Shown here piece by piece: positions 25,501-40,200 of a stretch of 64,000 nt of DNA; position 1 is the stretch's first letter; every line of letters begins with the position of its first letter. Made by a program: the position numbers and the translations under genes. The stretch lies in the NCBI GenBank assembly GCA_029207755.1, contig JARCOQ010000002.1, forward strand, positions 2,852,001 through 2,916,000, read 5' to 3'. Under the pieces are notes generated by a model that was not told the DNA's origin, made no database searches, and saw only the letters and a list, made by a program, of their open reading frames with translations. This DNA comes from Chamaea fasciata (Eukaryota; Chordata; Aves; Passeriformes; Sylviidae).

Positions 25501-28500
25501 ACCTCTGCAATTGCATCCAGGCAGGTCTTTGTTCTGGTGAAGAACAGCACATAACCTAAATTTTGGCTTTGAGATCCTCAGTGTAAGAAGATAGATTTCC
25601 AGAGGCATGGAGGGTGGTGGGGTGGTTGACTTTCAACAGCAAGGGGATGCCTAAATTCCTTCTGTGCCCTTGGAGATCATTCCTTTGTGTGTTCTGCCAC
25701 TTGCCTAGAAAAACAGTTTCTGCAGTTTAGGAGTTAAACCCAGCATTAGCAGCAGAAAAATCAGTGCACATAAGGAAGAAAACCCATTTGGGTCTGGGCA
25801 GAGGCACAAGGAGCCTTGAGGCTCTGTTTAATATTCACTGTGCAAACTTCTGAGAAATTAATGTCCACTTTTTAAGTTTCACTGGTTGCTTTTTGTTTGT
25901 TTGTTGGGTTTTTGGGTGGGGTGGAGGGACGGAGGATTCTTTTTATATCAAGACCTACAACTGGGTGTAGAGTAAAACTGATTAAATCCATTTCATCCTT
26001 CATTAGCAATGATCTCTCCAGGCTCCTGGTAGCAGCTCGACATTTCAGGTATTGGCAAAGTTTGTTCTTACTTTCTTGTAGACGAGCTAAACTACATTTT
26101 CACCCCTTGAGATCATAGATCACAGCTCTGGTTCACCAGCTTCAGCTAAGGATATCACTGACACCCAAAATAGAGCAAGGAACAGCTAAATGCATCCACT
26201 GCTGATACTGTCAGTGGAGAGGAACCTGGGACTCCTGGGATCTCCACCTTTTGATGTAAGTCCAAAGCCAATTGAGAAGGAAGGTTGTTACAGAATGCAA
26301 AAAGTTGAGAGAGTAACCCTTGAAGTTACCTGCTTGGCAGTAACTCTAAAAACCATTTTCTTTTCTGTGGGAACAAAATATGGGGAGGTGACTCACATCA
26401 TTCACATCAGTGGTTGGGCTTTTCAGTGACATGTAAAGAACTCACCAATCCCTCTTACCCCAAATTATTGTGATTAGATTCTGTTCACTTGTTGGGGAAA
26501 AAAAAAAATCAGCCTGTATTTCAAATTCTCGTCAGGCTCTTTGTTGAAAGTCTTTTGTGTGTAAATAAAGTTCAGAAAATAATAGTGCAAGGCTTAAAAA
26601 AAGACTGGCAGTGTGCTCATCTTTTGTGCAGTGTTTGTTTTTATAGGTTGTGTTTTTAAAGAGGAAGACTTTTTTTTAAAAAACAGAGCATGCTTGGAAA
26701 CGCTGTTCATTTATCTGTATGAAATGCTGAGTGCCTGCAAGAGCAGCCTTCTCCTGTGGGGACAGGACACCAGTCCCTCTCTGGACTGTTTGACCCGGGC
26801 TGATTTCATTTCCCCAAGCCCTGGGGTCTGAGCCCACCCCAGGGGATGCAAGGGCAGCTTGGGGCACACCCTGATGTCAGCTTGGTTCCCATCCCTGGGA
26901 AACAGCAAATGCAGCACAATGGCTTCACCGGGAGAGTTTTGTGAAGCTGCCAATGAACTACTTAGGAAACGTCTGGAAGACTGTGAGAGTATAAACCTCC
27001 AGCAAGACACAAACTCCAGCTCATCTGTGCAGCTTGGGTAGTGCCTCCATTGCCCGTGGTGCTTGTAAAAAGTCAGGAATTACAAGGTGATGGGGTTTGC
27101 CTGCTCCAGGCAAATGGGTTTGTTAAATCCACATGACCTCCTGGCCCAGAAAAAAAAAACCAAAACACAAAAACCACCTTTAAGCACAAGGCTGGATTTT
27201 GCCCAGGTTTGGAAGAGCAGATTGCTTTTCCATGGGCTGAGTTCGCAGGAGTCTGTCACCAGCTGGCGGCAATGATCAAGCACTCTGTGATAGTCTAGGG
27301 AAGAGCAAGCCTCGCTTAAATGACAGCTGTGTTTTGATGAGGGCTTTTGTGAGCTAACTTCTGGCTGATGGAAATCATACCAGAACTCAAAGACAGGAAA
27401 AGCACTGCTGGAAAGGTAAGACATTGCTGAGTGCTAGTCAGAAATACTGGTTTATAGATGAGCTACTCTTTCCTGGGGTGTGTTTTAAGCAAAGCTATTT
27501 TTATTTGGCATTGTAAGTTACCCAAAACTTAAAACAGTTCACATGTAGCTTAGTATATGTCTTATATCCTACTAATGATGTTTTACAATATTTTATTTAT
27601 AATAAATATGGCCACTGATGAATTCTAGAAATATTGCTCCCCAGTTCTGTAGCCCTCACACCTGCTCAGTTTCCTCGTGCAGGGTGGCAGTGTTGCTGGT
27701 GCTTTTTTTGGTGTGTTTTGGGTTGTGGGGGGAGGTTGTTTCGAGTTTAGTGTTATTTTTGAATGGTCATTTTGGTTCCTTGCGTGTGTCACTCCCCCCC
27801 AGTGCTCAGCTAGAGTGGACAGCAGCCAGTGCGCCAAGCTGGGTTGTGTTTCTGAATTTTTTTCCTTGTTTGCTTTGATACTAAAAATTCCTTAAAAAAA
27901 CCCACAAAAACTCAAAACTTTTCTTTTTAAAAGCCACGTAATTAAGTCCAGGATTACATAAAGTTGCATCAATTTGCCCCCACTCAGTTGATCCAAGTGC
28001 CTGTAAGCAACACACCATCTCCCTTACAACTTAGCTACTTGTTCACCTACTCCTACTGAAATTTAGCTGCCCCCCGAGCAGAAGGATGTGCCCAGTGTAA
28101 CTGGGACTGAAAGCATTTTTTTAAAGCATGAACATCCCAGTACCTTGGTTCTTACTCAGAAAGCGGTGCCTTACTTATCCACAGGGTATTAGCTGTGATG
28201 GTTTTTCCTGTATTTTCTCTTTTATTTTGGGGCACACAACTTCTATTTCTGGCACCCAATCAGGGTGGTAATTTTGATATAAAAAGGAGGTAATAAAATA
28301 CTAAGTGTGTGTGATGAATGACATTAAAGGACCAATGCCCCAGTCAGCGACAGGCAGGACTAAAATGACAAAAATGAGTGTGGCCTCCCTTTCTTTGAAG
28401 ACGATCTAGAGCCAGTATCGAGCATCAAGAGCCCTCAATCCACCAGAAAACACACAGGCATCAAAGCATGTAAACTAAACTGCTGTAGTGTAATGGAGAA

Positions 28501-30131
28501 CCCATTTCAGGACTGGGTTTCACTTTCAAGGAAATTGGGACATGTGGAGATGTAGCTCAAGTGCACAGGAGCTGAAAATGCAGAGCAGGTCCAGCTGTTC
28601 TGTATAAACCCTGAATGGCCCTTGCTGAAATGATTATGCCTCAGAATACAATGAAATACATCTGATGGAGGAGAAAAAACAGGAATTGGTCACTTGCCCT
28701 GATCTTCTTTGTTTCCATGTGTAGTTTTAAGCAAAGTCTAACTGCCTCAGGTACTCTTAAACAATTAATAGATTTAATTACCTAGGGAGTATGGATGCCT
28801 ATTTGGGTAGCATATTAATTGGAGCCAGTTTTTTGATGCTGAAGATGATCACAATCTCCTGAGTAAGGCAGTACAGCACTAGGACAAGCCTTGCACAGCA
28901 AAAATGAACAAAAACATGCAAATACAACTCAAAATGAAAAGAAACTTGCAAATCCTGCTTTATTTAATTCTTAAAATAGGGAGGCACTTTTACATTAAAA
29001 AAGAAGTGCAGAGGTTTCATTATTAACTACAAAACCCTAAAATATTATTCCACGAAAAGCGAAATAGTATCTGTGTGACAAAGTGATTGGTTTTACCTTT
29101 CATTTCTATACAATTTATTACATTGAAACAAACAAGACCTTAAAAAAACCCCTAAAAAACAACAGCAAAAACCCCTTTTTGTTCATGCAGGCCAGAAGCA
29201 TTTAGAACACTGATGACGCTTGGCTTTGTGCTCCTCATCTCTTACTTTCTGTGCTTGTTGTACGAGGCAGAGTCTGACCCAGGGGCTCACCAGGATTAAT
29301 GGGTGCCACAGAGATAATATAAATAAAGTGATTGTGTGTTTTATTTGATGTAAAAAGTCTCAATTCAGCTCTGCTTTGCATGCAAAACCTGCTCGTTTCA
29401 GTCAAGTTATTCTTCAGCTGAGACCTGCAGGCAGAGTGTGTGTGCTGGGATGGTGGAAGGGCAGGGAAGGATGACTGCAGGGAAGGACTTCCCCTCCATG
29501 GAGTCAGAATTCCAATCTTGTTTTCCATGCTATCCTAAAAAAGTGACCCAGTAGTCATGGCAATGAGCCCCTGGGTGTCAGCTTCTTGCTGGGCAGACTG
29601 GAAGGCTGTACTGGGTGAAAAGTTGGGAGCAATTCCTGTATTCCTCTACCCAAGCGGGAAGTGAAATGACCGAGTTCAGCCAAAGCAATAATAACACTGA
29701 AAGATGGGCTCAGACCCTGCAGCACTGACCCTTGCATTTAACACTGGAAGAAATCTCACTGATGTCACTCAGAATTCCCCTGGAGAAAGGCAGTCCTCCA
29801 AAGGAATATTGTCACAAGCCACCCTTCTGGACACACATTTCCACTTCAGTGTCTCAAGTGAAGACAGCAGAGCTGGGGTCAGGAATGGTGGCAGATATAT
29901 GTCTCTGTGCTTGATGGATGAGAGGATATATTTATACCTCACAGCAATTCTCTTGCTATTTATTTGGTTTGGGGTTAACAAAACCGCCAGGTGAGCTGCA
30001 CAGGGAGGCTTCTGGTGCTGTGAAAATGAGCTTGGAAGTGGAAAGAACACTCAAAGGATGTTCAGGAAATATTGGAAATGCTCAAAATCAGCACACCTGA
30101 GGAAAGCAATACTTTTCTAATTACCTGGTGG
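22548..30131. other. Intergenic DNA downstream of PROS1
   Basis: No gene is supported here. A 228-residue minus-strand open frame at 23609-24295 is the longest outside the low-complexity and GC-rich regions but has no recognisable domain. T-, A- and AC-rich simple stretches occur, such as about 27150-27175 and 27893-27920. The right end approaches the presumed PROS1 3' UTR. Confidence 0.55.
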
Positions 30132-30137
30132 TTTATT
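30132..30137 (-). terminator. Candidate PROS1 poly(A) signal
   Basis: Reading down the minus strand from the PROS1 stop, this is the first canonical AATAAA, about 1 kb after the stop, and a GGTGTGCTG GT-rich stretch follows about 30 bases later. An ATTAAA at about 30724-30729 is a possible earlier signal. The implied 3' UTR of about 1 kb is similar to human. No transcript data are available to confirm it. Confidence 0.4.
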
Positions 30138-31145
30138 AAAGTTGGCTGAGCAGAATATGGCTTTACATTCTGATGTTACTGGCAAAATTCAGGCTTTCAA
30201 CGGCAGCAGGGCTCACAAATAAATCTCTTCTGGAGCTCTCTGAAGGCAAGGTTACCCTAAATAATGGGAATATGATGGATCATCAGACTGCTTACGTTGA
30301 GCAGTGCTAGATTCGATGGAAGAAGTATATGCTACTCAGCAAATTCCAGTTTGATGTCCTGTGATTCAGAGCTCCTTCCTTCAAGCCACTTCCTCTGTTT
30401 TTCAAAATTGCCTGGGCTGTATTTTAACCCACTTTGAAAGTAAATGGCCTGTCCTGATCCAGAACTCTTTCCAAACTCTAAAGCTGGGTTCTAAAGACAA
30501 AGAAATTAAAGCTGGTCCAGTAAAAGCAAAACTGTTTTCAAAAACTGAGCTACTTTAAGAAACACTTCCATTCTGAAGTTGCTTTGCCAACATAGGTACA
30601 ACCTGTAAACATATTCTCAGGGAGTTTGGGCTATAGATTCCAGGGTATTTTTTTTTCCTTTACCAAAAGCACATATTATAAAACCTGTAGAGATTTTTCT
30701 TTGCATGTTATGCTTGAAAAAGTTTAATAAGTCTCGTTTCATTTAGATTCTGATACATTAAAATGATTTGCAACTTGTAAGTTTGTGCTGATATATGAAA
30801 TATAAGATGTAAAATTCTTTCTAGACGGAAATTCCTAAACTTTCTCTCCAAGCTAAATATTTCAAGGACATAGCATGAACATGGAAGATAAATCTAGCTT
30901 TAAGATTTCCCACTGATATATCAAAGAATGTTTTACAAAATTTTGATTTTGATTGTCTCTTTCCAGCTAAACAGAGAGGGTTTTTTTTTTTCCTCCACTC
31001 TGCATTAAAAGGGAGAAAACCACGCTGCTGCTTATTTCCCTGGCACATCTTGCATGAAATAATGCAAGCTCCATAATGGCATGAGACTAATTACACAAAT
31101 TATATCTGAAAGGAAAAAAAAAAAGTTCAATTAAGATCCGAACAG
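30138..31145 (-). other. Presumed PROS1 3' UTR
   Basis: This is the sequence between the PROS1 stop and the first canonical minus-strand AATAAA. It is AT-rich and non-coding, and about 1 kb long, which is plausible for the gene. Its end is uncertain because an ATTAAA near 30724 could be used instead. Confidence 0.45.
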
Positions 31146-31291
31146 TTACTGCATGATCAGTGGGCACGAGTGAGATCTGATGTCGTTGTGTTTGGAAATG
31201 GCTTCATCCAGATCCAGCTGTCTGCTGTTGACCTTCACCTCCATGCAGCCATTATAAAAAGCAGTCACTGGTGTAGCACCCAGAGGAACAT
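31146..31291 (-). CDS. PROS1: PROS1 coding exon 15: laminin-G domain 2, C-terminus and stop
   Basis: The last coding exon encodes [20 protein letters not shown], then [20 protein letters not shown], ending LIMQ and TAA. It matches human [13 protein letters not shown] and [18 protein letters not shown]. The tail after SHSCP is four residues (LIMQ), against eight in human (SVWKKTKN plus S as I recall it). The acceptor is TGTGCAG. Confidence 0.96.
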
Positions 31292-34200
31292 CTGCACAGA
31301 AACACATTCAGTTTTTTAGGCCAAGGCATGCAAATTCCCGTGGACTTTTCAGATCGGTCAAAACATGGGGAATACTCCACTCCCCATCCATTATTTAGTC
31401 ACGGGAGAAAAGGAGCAATTTGGCAGGAAACACTTGAGCTCCTCTCCCTTCTCTTTAAGATCAAGTCAGCAAAGCTGAGAAGGCCAGTAAAATGTTAAAT
31501 ATGCATTAGAAGGCTGTTCCCATCCAGAAACTGAACTCCAGGAATGTTTTCCATAGCAGCTTTTCCTGTACGAACAACAGTGAACCAGGAGTTTGTTTCC
31601 CGGAGCCCACTGCTCTTGTCCTGAGCTACAAACAGATGTTGTTGGGCTTGGAGGTCACACAAAGAACTGTCTTGCCTTTGCCAGGAAGCCACTCTAGATT
31701 CAAATTTGCAGCTTCTCACTTGGGGCACCCCTGGGAACTTCACACATTTTACTGCTTCCAGGTGAATTCTCTGTGAAAAACTCACTTTATCTGCTCCTCA
31801 TTTAGGTGTTGCTTGGCTTAGGGCAGCATCAGATCATGGCTATGCGTCCAGGAAGGAATATGTTAAGTATAAAATCAAGCAGGCATTGGTCTCAAGTCTT
31901 AGGGTACAACTGGCTTCTTACAAGCCAGACCTAAGGCAATGCAAGCACCTTCAGCAATTAGAATAAGGGTGATTAGGAGCTGATCTCAAAGGAGCCCTCT
32001 CTTTTTTTGGGTGTTAATCACCCTATCCTTCCTTACAAGATGGATTTGGCTATTTTATTTTGCTGTAAGCTGAGGTATTGCACAAAGAGTCCTGTAGAAT
32101 TGTTCCCTTCTCCTTTTTCCCCCCAGCGAGGAAAACACTGCTGTCACAGACCCATGGAAGTTTTGTTTAAGCTGCACTGGTTGTGCTGAAATAACAGGGG
32201 AATACTCCCACCACTGTTACTAGTTTGTAGAAAGGGGTCATCAAAAATGGGGACTTAGGGTCTTCATGAAATCCAAGGGGGTTTTTGAATACAGAGGCTC
32301 TTTTTGGGGGAGGTTGTTTGTTTTATGGTGTTAATTTGCATGTTTAAGACGCCTTTTAAAACTTATGACAGAAAACTGAGATTAAGGAGCAGCAAGTAAC
32401 TAATACTTGCTTCCAATCTCTTTGAGATGCCTGAACAATGCAAAGCTCTGTGGCTCTGTCGATTTCTCTGTGGCTGAAAATGTACTAAAAAGAATCATTT
32501 AAGCATCACAAAAAGATGAAGATGCCCAAGAAACGACTTGGATCTTAGTTACAGGCTCTGTTAAACTGCTGACTCACCTATACTAAGTAAACACTGACTC
32601 ATTCCTTGTCAATTCAAGACGTGTCAGTCAAATTTGTAGCATTTTCTTAGGAATTGTGATTCATTCTCCATAAAATAACAGAGGATACAGAAAATCTCTA
32701 CCTGAAGCAACATTGTAACCATGGCACCATTCCTCTAGCAATTTTCAAGTTTTAATTCAGGTTTTGAATGTTTCTCACCTGGAGCAGCGCTATTTTTCCT
32801 CTTGATTCAGCCTGAAGTCAAAGTATTTATACAGAAGCATGTGCACACTTCCTGGACAAAATAATCCTTGTGATAAGGATAATGTTAACATTATGTCTCG
32901 ATAATGTTAACTGGAAGCTTGCTTTGATCAAAATATTCGCTGTTTCAACACATTCTCTGTCTCATAAAGATTGACAGTCATCTCTTGTGTGGAGTTTGTT
33001 GAAACCATATTCCTGACTTCCCCTTCTGCGCCTCTGACACTTGGATTATTTACAAATGTTTGCTTTTCTGATGTTTTTGATGCAGTTCCTCAGCTGTGCC
33101 AGACGGTGGCATTTCAGAAACGTGCAATGCTCACCCAACTCAAAAACCAAGACATTTTCCAAATTCAAAACAAAGAGAGAGAGCCATGTCTTTATGTCCA
33201 AATAATTCTACTGTTGAAAAGCTGGCTGCCTCCAAAGCTGAAATGACTGGAGGAAACAAGAGGCACTTGAGGGGGAAAAAAAATCCTTTTTTTTTTTTTT
33301 TAATAATTGCAGAAACAATCAAATGAATGAAAAGAAACAGGCCTCACCTGGCAGGCCACCCAAGTAGGTGACAACATTTGCCATCATGGCTTGATGCAGA
33401 GTTGAGAGCTGCTCGGAATTGCTTCTGTCTGTGTGTGAATCAACAGCCAGTTCAAGCTCCTGTCTGGTCACTAGGAGCCCAACCTGCACTTTTCTGGGGG
33501 TACACAACTTCTTTGATTCCAGCTGTGCAACAGTGATGCTCCCAATGGTCACAGTGATTTTCTAGACGGGAAGAATGGTAGATCACCAAAGATGTCACAT
33601 GTGGCTTTAATAAATCGTTATGCTTGGTTCTGGTGCACTTTGTATTTGCACGTAGAAGAAAATAGTAAATACTGGTAGCTTCAGGTGGAGAAGCTGATGT
33701 GTTAAGCATCCCTTCTGATGATGAATACCGTTCTTAAGTTTATAAGTGAGAATGTTTTGCAGGGAACAACTCTGGCTACGGTTCTGAGGTGAAATCCTGT
33801 TTCACCTAGAGTTTTAAAGGTACCCAAGTGTTCACTACAGGTTCAAATTTTGAGAAAAAGCCTGGACTAGCCACGGTGCATAATTATGCTCTATCATGGC
33901 TGATGTAGAGGGATGTAAATGGAAACGTAAGGACAACAAAAGCTGTTTATAATTTGGAACTAACACGATGCCATTACTGTACGTGCTGCTGTCATAGCTC
34001 CCTTTGTGATCTGGGCATTTGGAAGGAAAGGTTAAAGAAAACATGATGTAATGGATCTGAGCTCAGATGACATAATGTAACCTCCCTGGCATGAGTGATT
34101 AGTGCTCAGTCACTGCTGCAGCAATCATTAATAGAGATATTTTCTGCACATTATTACACGACCTAATTTTCAAAATCTTGAGGCAACCAGCTCCACTGCA

Positions 34201-37200
34201 AGTGTGAGTAGCCCTTTTTTTTTAGTTTGATTTTTCACCTGGCAGCCACTAGGAGAATTGTAAGATCACCTGTGAGTCAGAGGAGTTAGAGTCCACTATG
34301 GACAAGGCAAGAGGCACTGTTTCATTAGAAACCAAGGCAAACATAACACCAGTGTCTGTGGATGGGCGGATAGTCAGAGTCACATTTATTAGCCAATCTT
34401 CAGCACTGTCAACATTATCTGTTTTAAAGAGAATAATTGAAATTAGTAAATCCACCTGCTGATGAAAAATTAATATGGGGTTAAAAAATTAGTATTTAAT
34501 CTCCTCTCTAGTGTGGAAAAAATTAGTGCTCATTTTTGAATTTTCAGAAAGAACTATAATTCTAAAGAAACCCAAGCAAATAAAACAAACAAAAAAAAAC
34601 CCCAGATGACTTTTAATCCTGGATCTCCAATAGTGCCCAACCTTTGCAAATAAACTCCTGAAAGTAAAGCACTCCAGAAGCTGAACAGATGACACTACTG
34701 GGATCAGAATTCTCGTTCAAGCAAATTCCTAACAGAAGTTAAGGGAATCACTGGCGGATGCAGAAGTGCATAGCTTAGTTTGTGTGCCTATTTTTATTTC
34801 CTTTCTTTTAAAATTTCATCAGCTCCACCACCAATCCAACAAAAACCACAAGGACAGAAAAAAATACTTACTATAGTTTATCTGGAATGCTGCCATTCCA
34901 GTGCCAGGGTAGAAGGATCCCCTCCCCACTGCTACTAAACAGTGTTTGCTTTGTTTTTCTTGAATAACTTCGTTTACTCCTGAATGTCCCTGGTTCATCA
35001 GGTTCCAGGCCCGGATACAACCATCCAGACGAGGGTTAATCTGTAGCAGAATGACAGCATTGGGGGTTTGAGTCCAAAGTTGGCTTCAAAATGTAAATAA
35101 TGAGGCATTATTTTACACATCAGCTTATTTCTGTGTAGTCAAAACCAAACTTATCAAGGCTACAGGTTACAGCAGTGATGCTGGGGGAAAACAAAGGGCA
35201 GGCATTTGGCATCTCTGGTTTAACATTTCCCACTTTGCTGCCAGGGACCTGGACAAAAAGATTGCTTCCACTTTTAAAGCTGGTGTCGTGACCTAGACAA
35301 AAGGACAGCAGATTTTCTGTAGCTGAAAGAAAATGATCACTAGCAATGCTCCTTGTTCAAAGCTTTATCTTTGTACCAAAGTACAAAGAAATTACAGGAA
35401 TTGTTTTCTCTTGGATAAAGGGATGTTATTGTATTGTTCCGTAATTTTTTTCTCTGCTTTGCTTTTGAGCAGAAATTGATTTTTTTTATTTTTTTTTTCA
35501 AATAATCTAAACTCTCTGTTGAAATTGCCAATTAGTTTGATGGCTGCTGGGCTGTAAAGAAGACAGGTGCAACAACTTGACTGTACCCATCCTTGGGGCT
35601 GGGAGACTGAAAGAATCATGGGCCTTGTCCAGCCTGGGCTGTTGTGGAACCTTGTAGAAACGAAAGCTCGCTGTGCTGCCTGCACAGTGAACGCTGCACT
35701 TATCTAGAGCTTAGCAAAAGGCAGGGCCAGGACATGAATCACCCTGAAATGCACTCTCAGCAGCAGCAGTGGGGATGACTTAGGGAAGCCAAAGCTATAT
35801 TAGGAAACAGGCTACAGAATCCTCAAAGATTAGACCAGAAGTGCTGTGTTTTTACAAGTGAAGCCTCACTGAAGGCAGACTGAAAAGCTTCACACGTGTT
35901 TATTTTCCAAACAGTGGTTTAATAACCACATTTTCATTTTCTAAACGGCTTCCATGCCTGGCTTGCTTCTTCTGTGACTCCCAGGAGTATAAAACTGAAG
36001 AGAGAACTATCAGTCAATATTAGTTTTATTATTATTTAATTACCTGTTTAACAAGAGCACCGCCCACTCTGCGAGGTAATCCTGCAATGTACACCTTGGT
36101 TTCCAAGAAACCCTGGGATTGTTTAAACAGAGTTCCTGGGCTGTTAATACTCATCACAGCCTCTTTAGCTATTTTTACACTGATGCTGTGTTCTAATTCT
36201 TCAACTGATATCTGGAATAAAATACAAACAATTACATATACACACACAAAAAAAAATGTAGAATATATTAAATACAAATCACATAAGCCCTACAAAGCAT
36301 GACTAATGTTTCTTTAAATATCTACCTTGAGAAAGAGTTTTAGTGCAGGAACTATTTAAATTGTATTCAAACTTGATGCAGGACAGCTGTCCATATCCAG
36401 GGACATTCACAGGAAGGTAACAAACAAAATCTAACTGGCATTAAGGATTTGGTGTGCTCTATAGATTGTGTAAGTGTGACATGCTTTTCATCTTTGGTGC
36501 AAAGGCTTGAAAAGCAAGATGAAATTTTGGTCTAGCAGATGTAAAACTTGCTCTAAATAGTATCCAATAACTGTGCACTTGACCATGCAGTCAGTTTTGA
36601 ATATTCTGCCACTTTCCTTTTCATTATTCAAATTAATAATTGCTAAGTTGATAGCTGGGAAGTCTTTTCTTTGATTTTTAAAAGGTAGCAGAATTTCCTG
36701 TGCATTTCTCAGCTGCTTTTTAAATCTGGGACTTGAGTGCATAATTTTAAGCCTCTCAGTAGTTGCTCAGTTTCTCCCTACTTTATTTATCAGCATCTTT
36801 CCGCAGTGAGTAAAAGGAAGGGAATGGAGAAGAAAATCCAACTTACTATATGCCACAGCCCATCATTAATGGCTTTGCCTCCGCTGGTGACTTTTGTTCC
36901 AAACTCATTCTTGAACTGGATCTCAATCTTACCATCCCGAAGAGCCAGCAGGATCCAGGCTGAGTTGTCCAGGGACTCTGCGTACAGGATAACACCTTCC
37001 GCGTCGTATGTCCGGAAATCGAACTCTGCTGTAAATCTGAGTTGTGAAGAAGGAATCTTAGTAAGAAGACAGGAAAGGTGAAATACTGCACAGCCTAGGA
37101 TAACTCGTTAGTAGGGTTAGAGAAAGGTTCGCAGATGATAACTTTTGGTGTCCCTGTATCTGAGCAGTGGTGATTTTTGCACAGTCAGTCAAAAGCAGAA

Positions 37201-40200
37201 TGGCACATAAGCCTTGTTCACCTGAATCCAGTGGGAAAGTTTCCAGGTTAACACCCTGACCTGGGATTTGAAAGAACCTTGGTGCAGTTCCCAAATCCAC
37301 TCTGAGCTTTACTTGCGAAGGATATCCCACTCCTCTGAGTAAGAAGAGAGATGTAACATTCCTATTGCACTTTGTAGGGATGCAGCGCAGACAAAATAGA
37401 AGATCTATGATGTGGTTCAGTACAACTGGGTTGCCAAGTGTTGTCCTGAAAGAATTATAACCTAGAAATTCGCTCTGCCTTTTATATGCCATTCTCTCAT
37501 TTGAGGATTTGTTGGCTGGATCTAGGGTGAATGTGTGTACGTAGCAAAATTAGGATTTACTGTGCAGTGGAAGAGACGAGAGTAGAGTAAAAAACAGTCT
37601 TTGGGACTAGACAAAACAGATTAAGGGTGAAAGGAGAAAGCATTTGGAAGCTGAGGTTTGCCAACGCAGCTGGAACTCAGAACTGGGGTGGCTGTCCCTT
37701 GCAGTGCTGCTCTGTGTCCCTTAGATGGGGCTGTCCCCTGCCAGACACACCGAAAACCGCTCTGTATTTACACCAGACTTCAAACATTTATCATCTCAGA
37801 AAGCTCTTCCAGGACAGCATTAGTGCCCAGTCAACTTGGAACAGCGACAGAGGACAGAGTTCTCACTATTTATGTCCATCTGTACGCTTCTGAGGCTCTG
37901 GGGATCACCAGCCCAACAGCTGCTGCCGCTGTTACCTTCCAATTGTGCGGTCACTAAGTCAGGGAACGCAGCAATTCCGGCTGCTGCGGCAAAGGAGTCC
38001 AAGAGCAGTGAAGGGGTCAGTGCCGCGGGCAGTCGCTTTGACAGCTGTAAAGCAAATCATCCAGCTGGTGCCCTAGACAGGGTACTGGGCGCTGTGGGTG
38101 TCCTTGGAACACTCTGGGTGTGAAAGAAAGCCCAGGGAGGGGCAGGGGACAGTGGCCTGGGTTTGTTGCTCAGCAGGATGGGCAGAGCAGGTCCCACCTT
38201 CCGCCCGGAGCAGGGGTGAAGCAGCACCAACATCCAAACTAAAGCCATTCCCACCTATAACTGTATATACTGTAACTATTTTCATGTAACTTCTGAATTT
38301 TATGTTGATAGTTCTAAATGCCTTCCTTTTGTTTCATTCATTCATTCATCATATAAAGGTATCTTATCCAAAGGGGAGATGGTGATATAATTCAGGCATG
38401 CAATGCATTCTTCCTAAACCCTCAGAAAATTAATGGAAACAAATGTCATTCCAATGCATACTTTTATCAACAGCAAACGCTTACCTTGTGACATTTGGCA
38501 GTTTGAACTTTAAGTAGAGAACGGGAATTCCTATAAATTGCTCTGCCAGGTAAAGCAGTTGATAATTCTTTTCAAGATTCAGTGGGATACACTCAGTAAC
38601 AGACTGAAAATGGTAGAGAAGAAAAGGTTTTTTGGGTTTTTTGGAACTTGAATACCTATGTACAAATGGAACGGTGTGGTTTTGCTTTTGCTTGAAACAT
38701 CCATTATTTAAACTGCTGGAGGATAAGCCAGGTTGACACACAGTACTGCTGGATTGAAACTAATAATTAAATATTTAGGTTTTGAATTAAGAATTCCAAT
38801 CTTCCATCAGGCACTTTTCTTTCACCAGGGATATATGACACCCACCTTCTAGGGAACAACCAAGCTCTGTTATTAAAGTTCTGCAGAATCTAAACCTGCT
38901 CAGGTGTTAGAAGGGAACAGACCAGAGCTGTATCTTGGGAAGACTGTGTTAAAGAGAAATTAAAAAATCACAGTGCTTATGGACGAGTAGGAGTTTCAAA
39001 GTCTCTTTGGTCAGATTTGAATCCCTCAAAACATTCTGTGACTGTCTTCTACTCTGCCTTTGCTCTTCCTGATTAAATGTACAGGTGCTCTTCTTGCATT
39101 TTACGGCTGCTGGCGTCACCAGTCTTAAGATTGAACAGATTTTCAGCAGACTGAGCTTTTTTTCCCCCCAATTAAAAGGCATGAAACTAACTTCCAGACA
39201 GAGAATTAATCACTTTTGAACAACAGCACTGAAAATAAGAGCATCTTCCAGCCTCATTACATCTCACCATTTCAAGGATGAGCAAAATGAAATAGAACGA
39301 CTGCCAAGTGTTGTTCATTAAATTTCAGAAAGTACAAATAAGACCTAACACACAGACGCTGGAACTTGTGTCGGATCTTGCTCCTGCAGTTTAAGCCAAA
39401 TTCTGTTATACTCTGTTAGAGGTGTTTTATTGTTGTTAGAAGCGTTTTATTGTTGGCAGTTATCTGAGCTCACTTCACATAAAATCTCAGACTGCCTGAA
39501 CTTTTCAAAGAACACAGAGAACCACTGACAAAAAAAATCCTTGGACTTCAATCCTTGAATCTGGATTCTCTGGAGCTCCAAACTTTCTGCCCCTAAGAAG
39601 TGTAAATTTTCAAACTGATCAAGAGCAGCCAGTTTTGGCTGCAGGATGTTCTCCAATGGGCAAGAATTACTGAGTGCTTTTCCTTAAGCTATGGCAGATG
39701 AGAACTGTGGAAAACAATCCGAGGGTTTTTTTTCAATCCAAACAGAGTAATTCCAAAATAGTGAGTGAAAACTTTTGCACAGCCTAAGGAAAGCTTGGGA
39801 ACATATGGACGAAAGGAACAGTCTGTCTCTGAGTAGGCTGAACAGGAATTATTTGTTTGATAGGAGAAAGCTGAGGCTTATTTTGGAAGCAGCAGGGAAT
39901 AAAGATGCCTGGCTAAAGCAAGCTGCTTTTGACAGGACTCCTGTAAATGAGCATGCATGAACTGAATGGCATCCAAATCCCTGCTGCTCTGTGAGCCAAA
40001 CCATAGATCAGAATCCCCAGCATTTTCTCAGGAATTTTTAATCAGTTCTCAAATATCTTCCTATTTTCCTTAATCTAAGCTATCCTCTCATCAAGAAGGA
40101 CCCAACTTGGTGATCTTCCACATGGAATTTTACATAGCACAGTTTTACCTCACAATTCTTCATGTCCTTAGAGAGCTTGAACCCTTTCTTGCCATCACAA

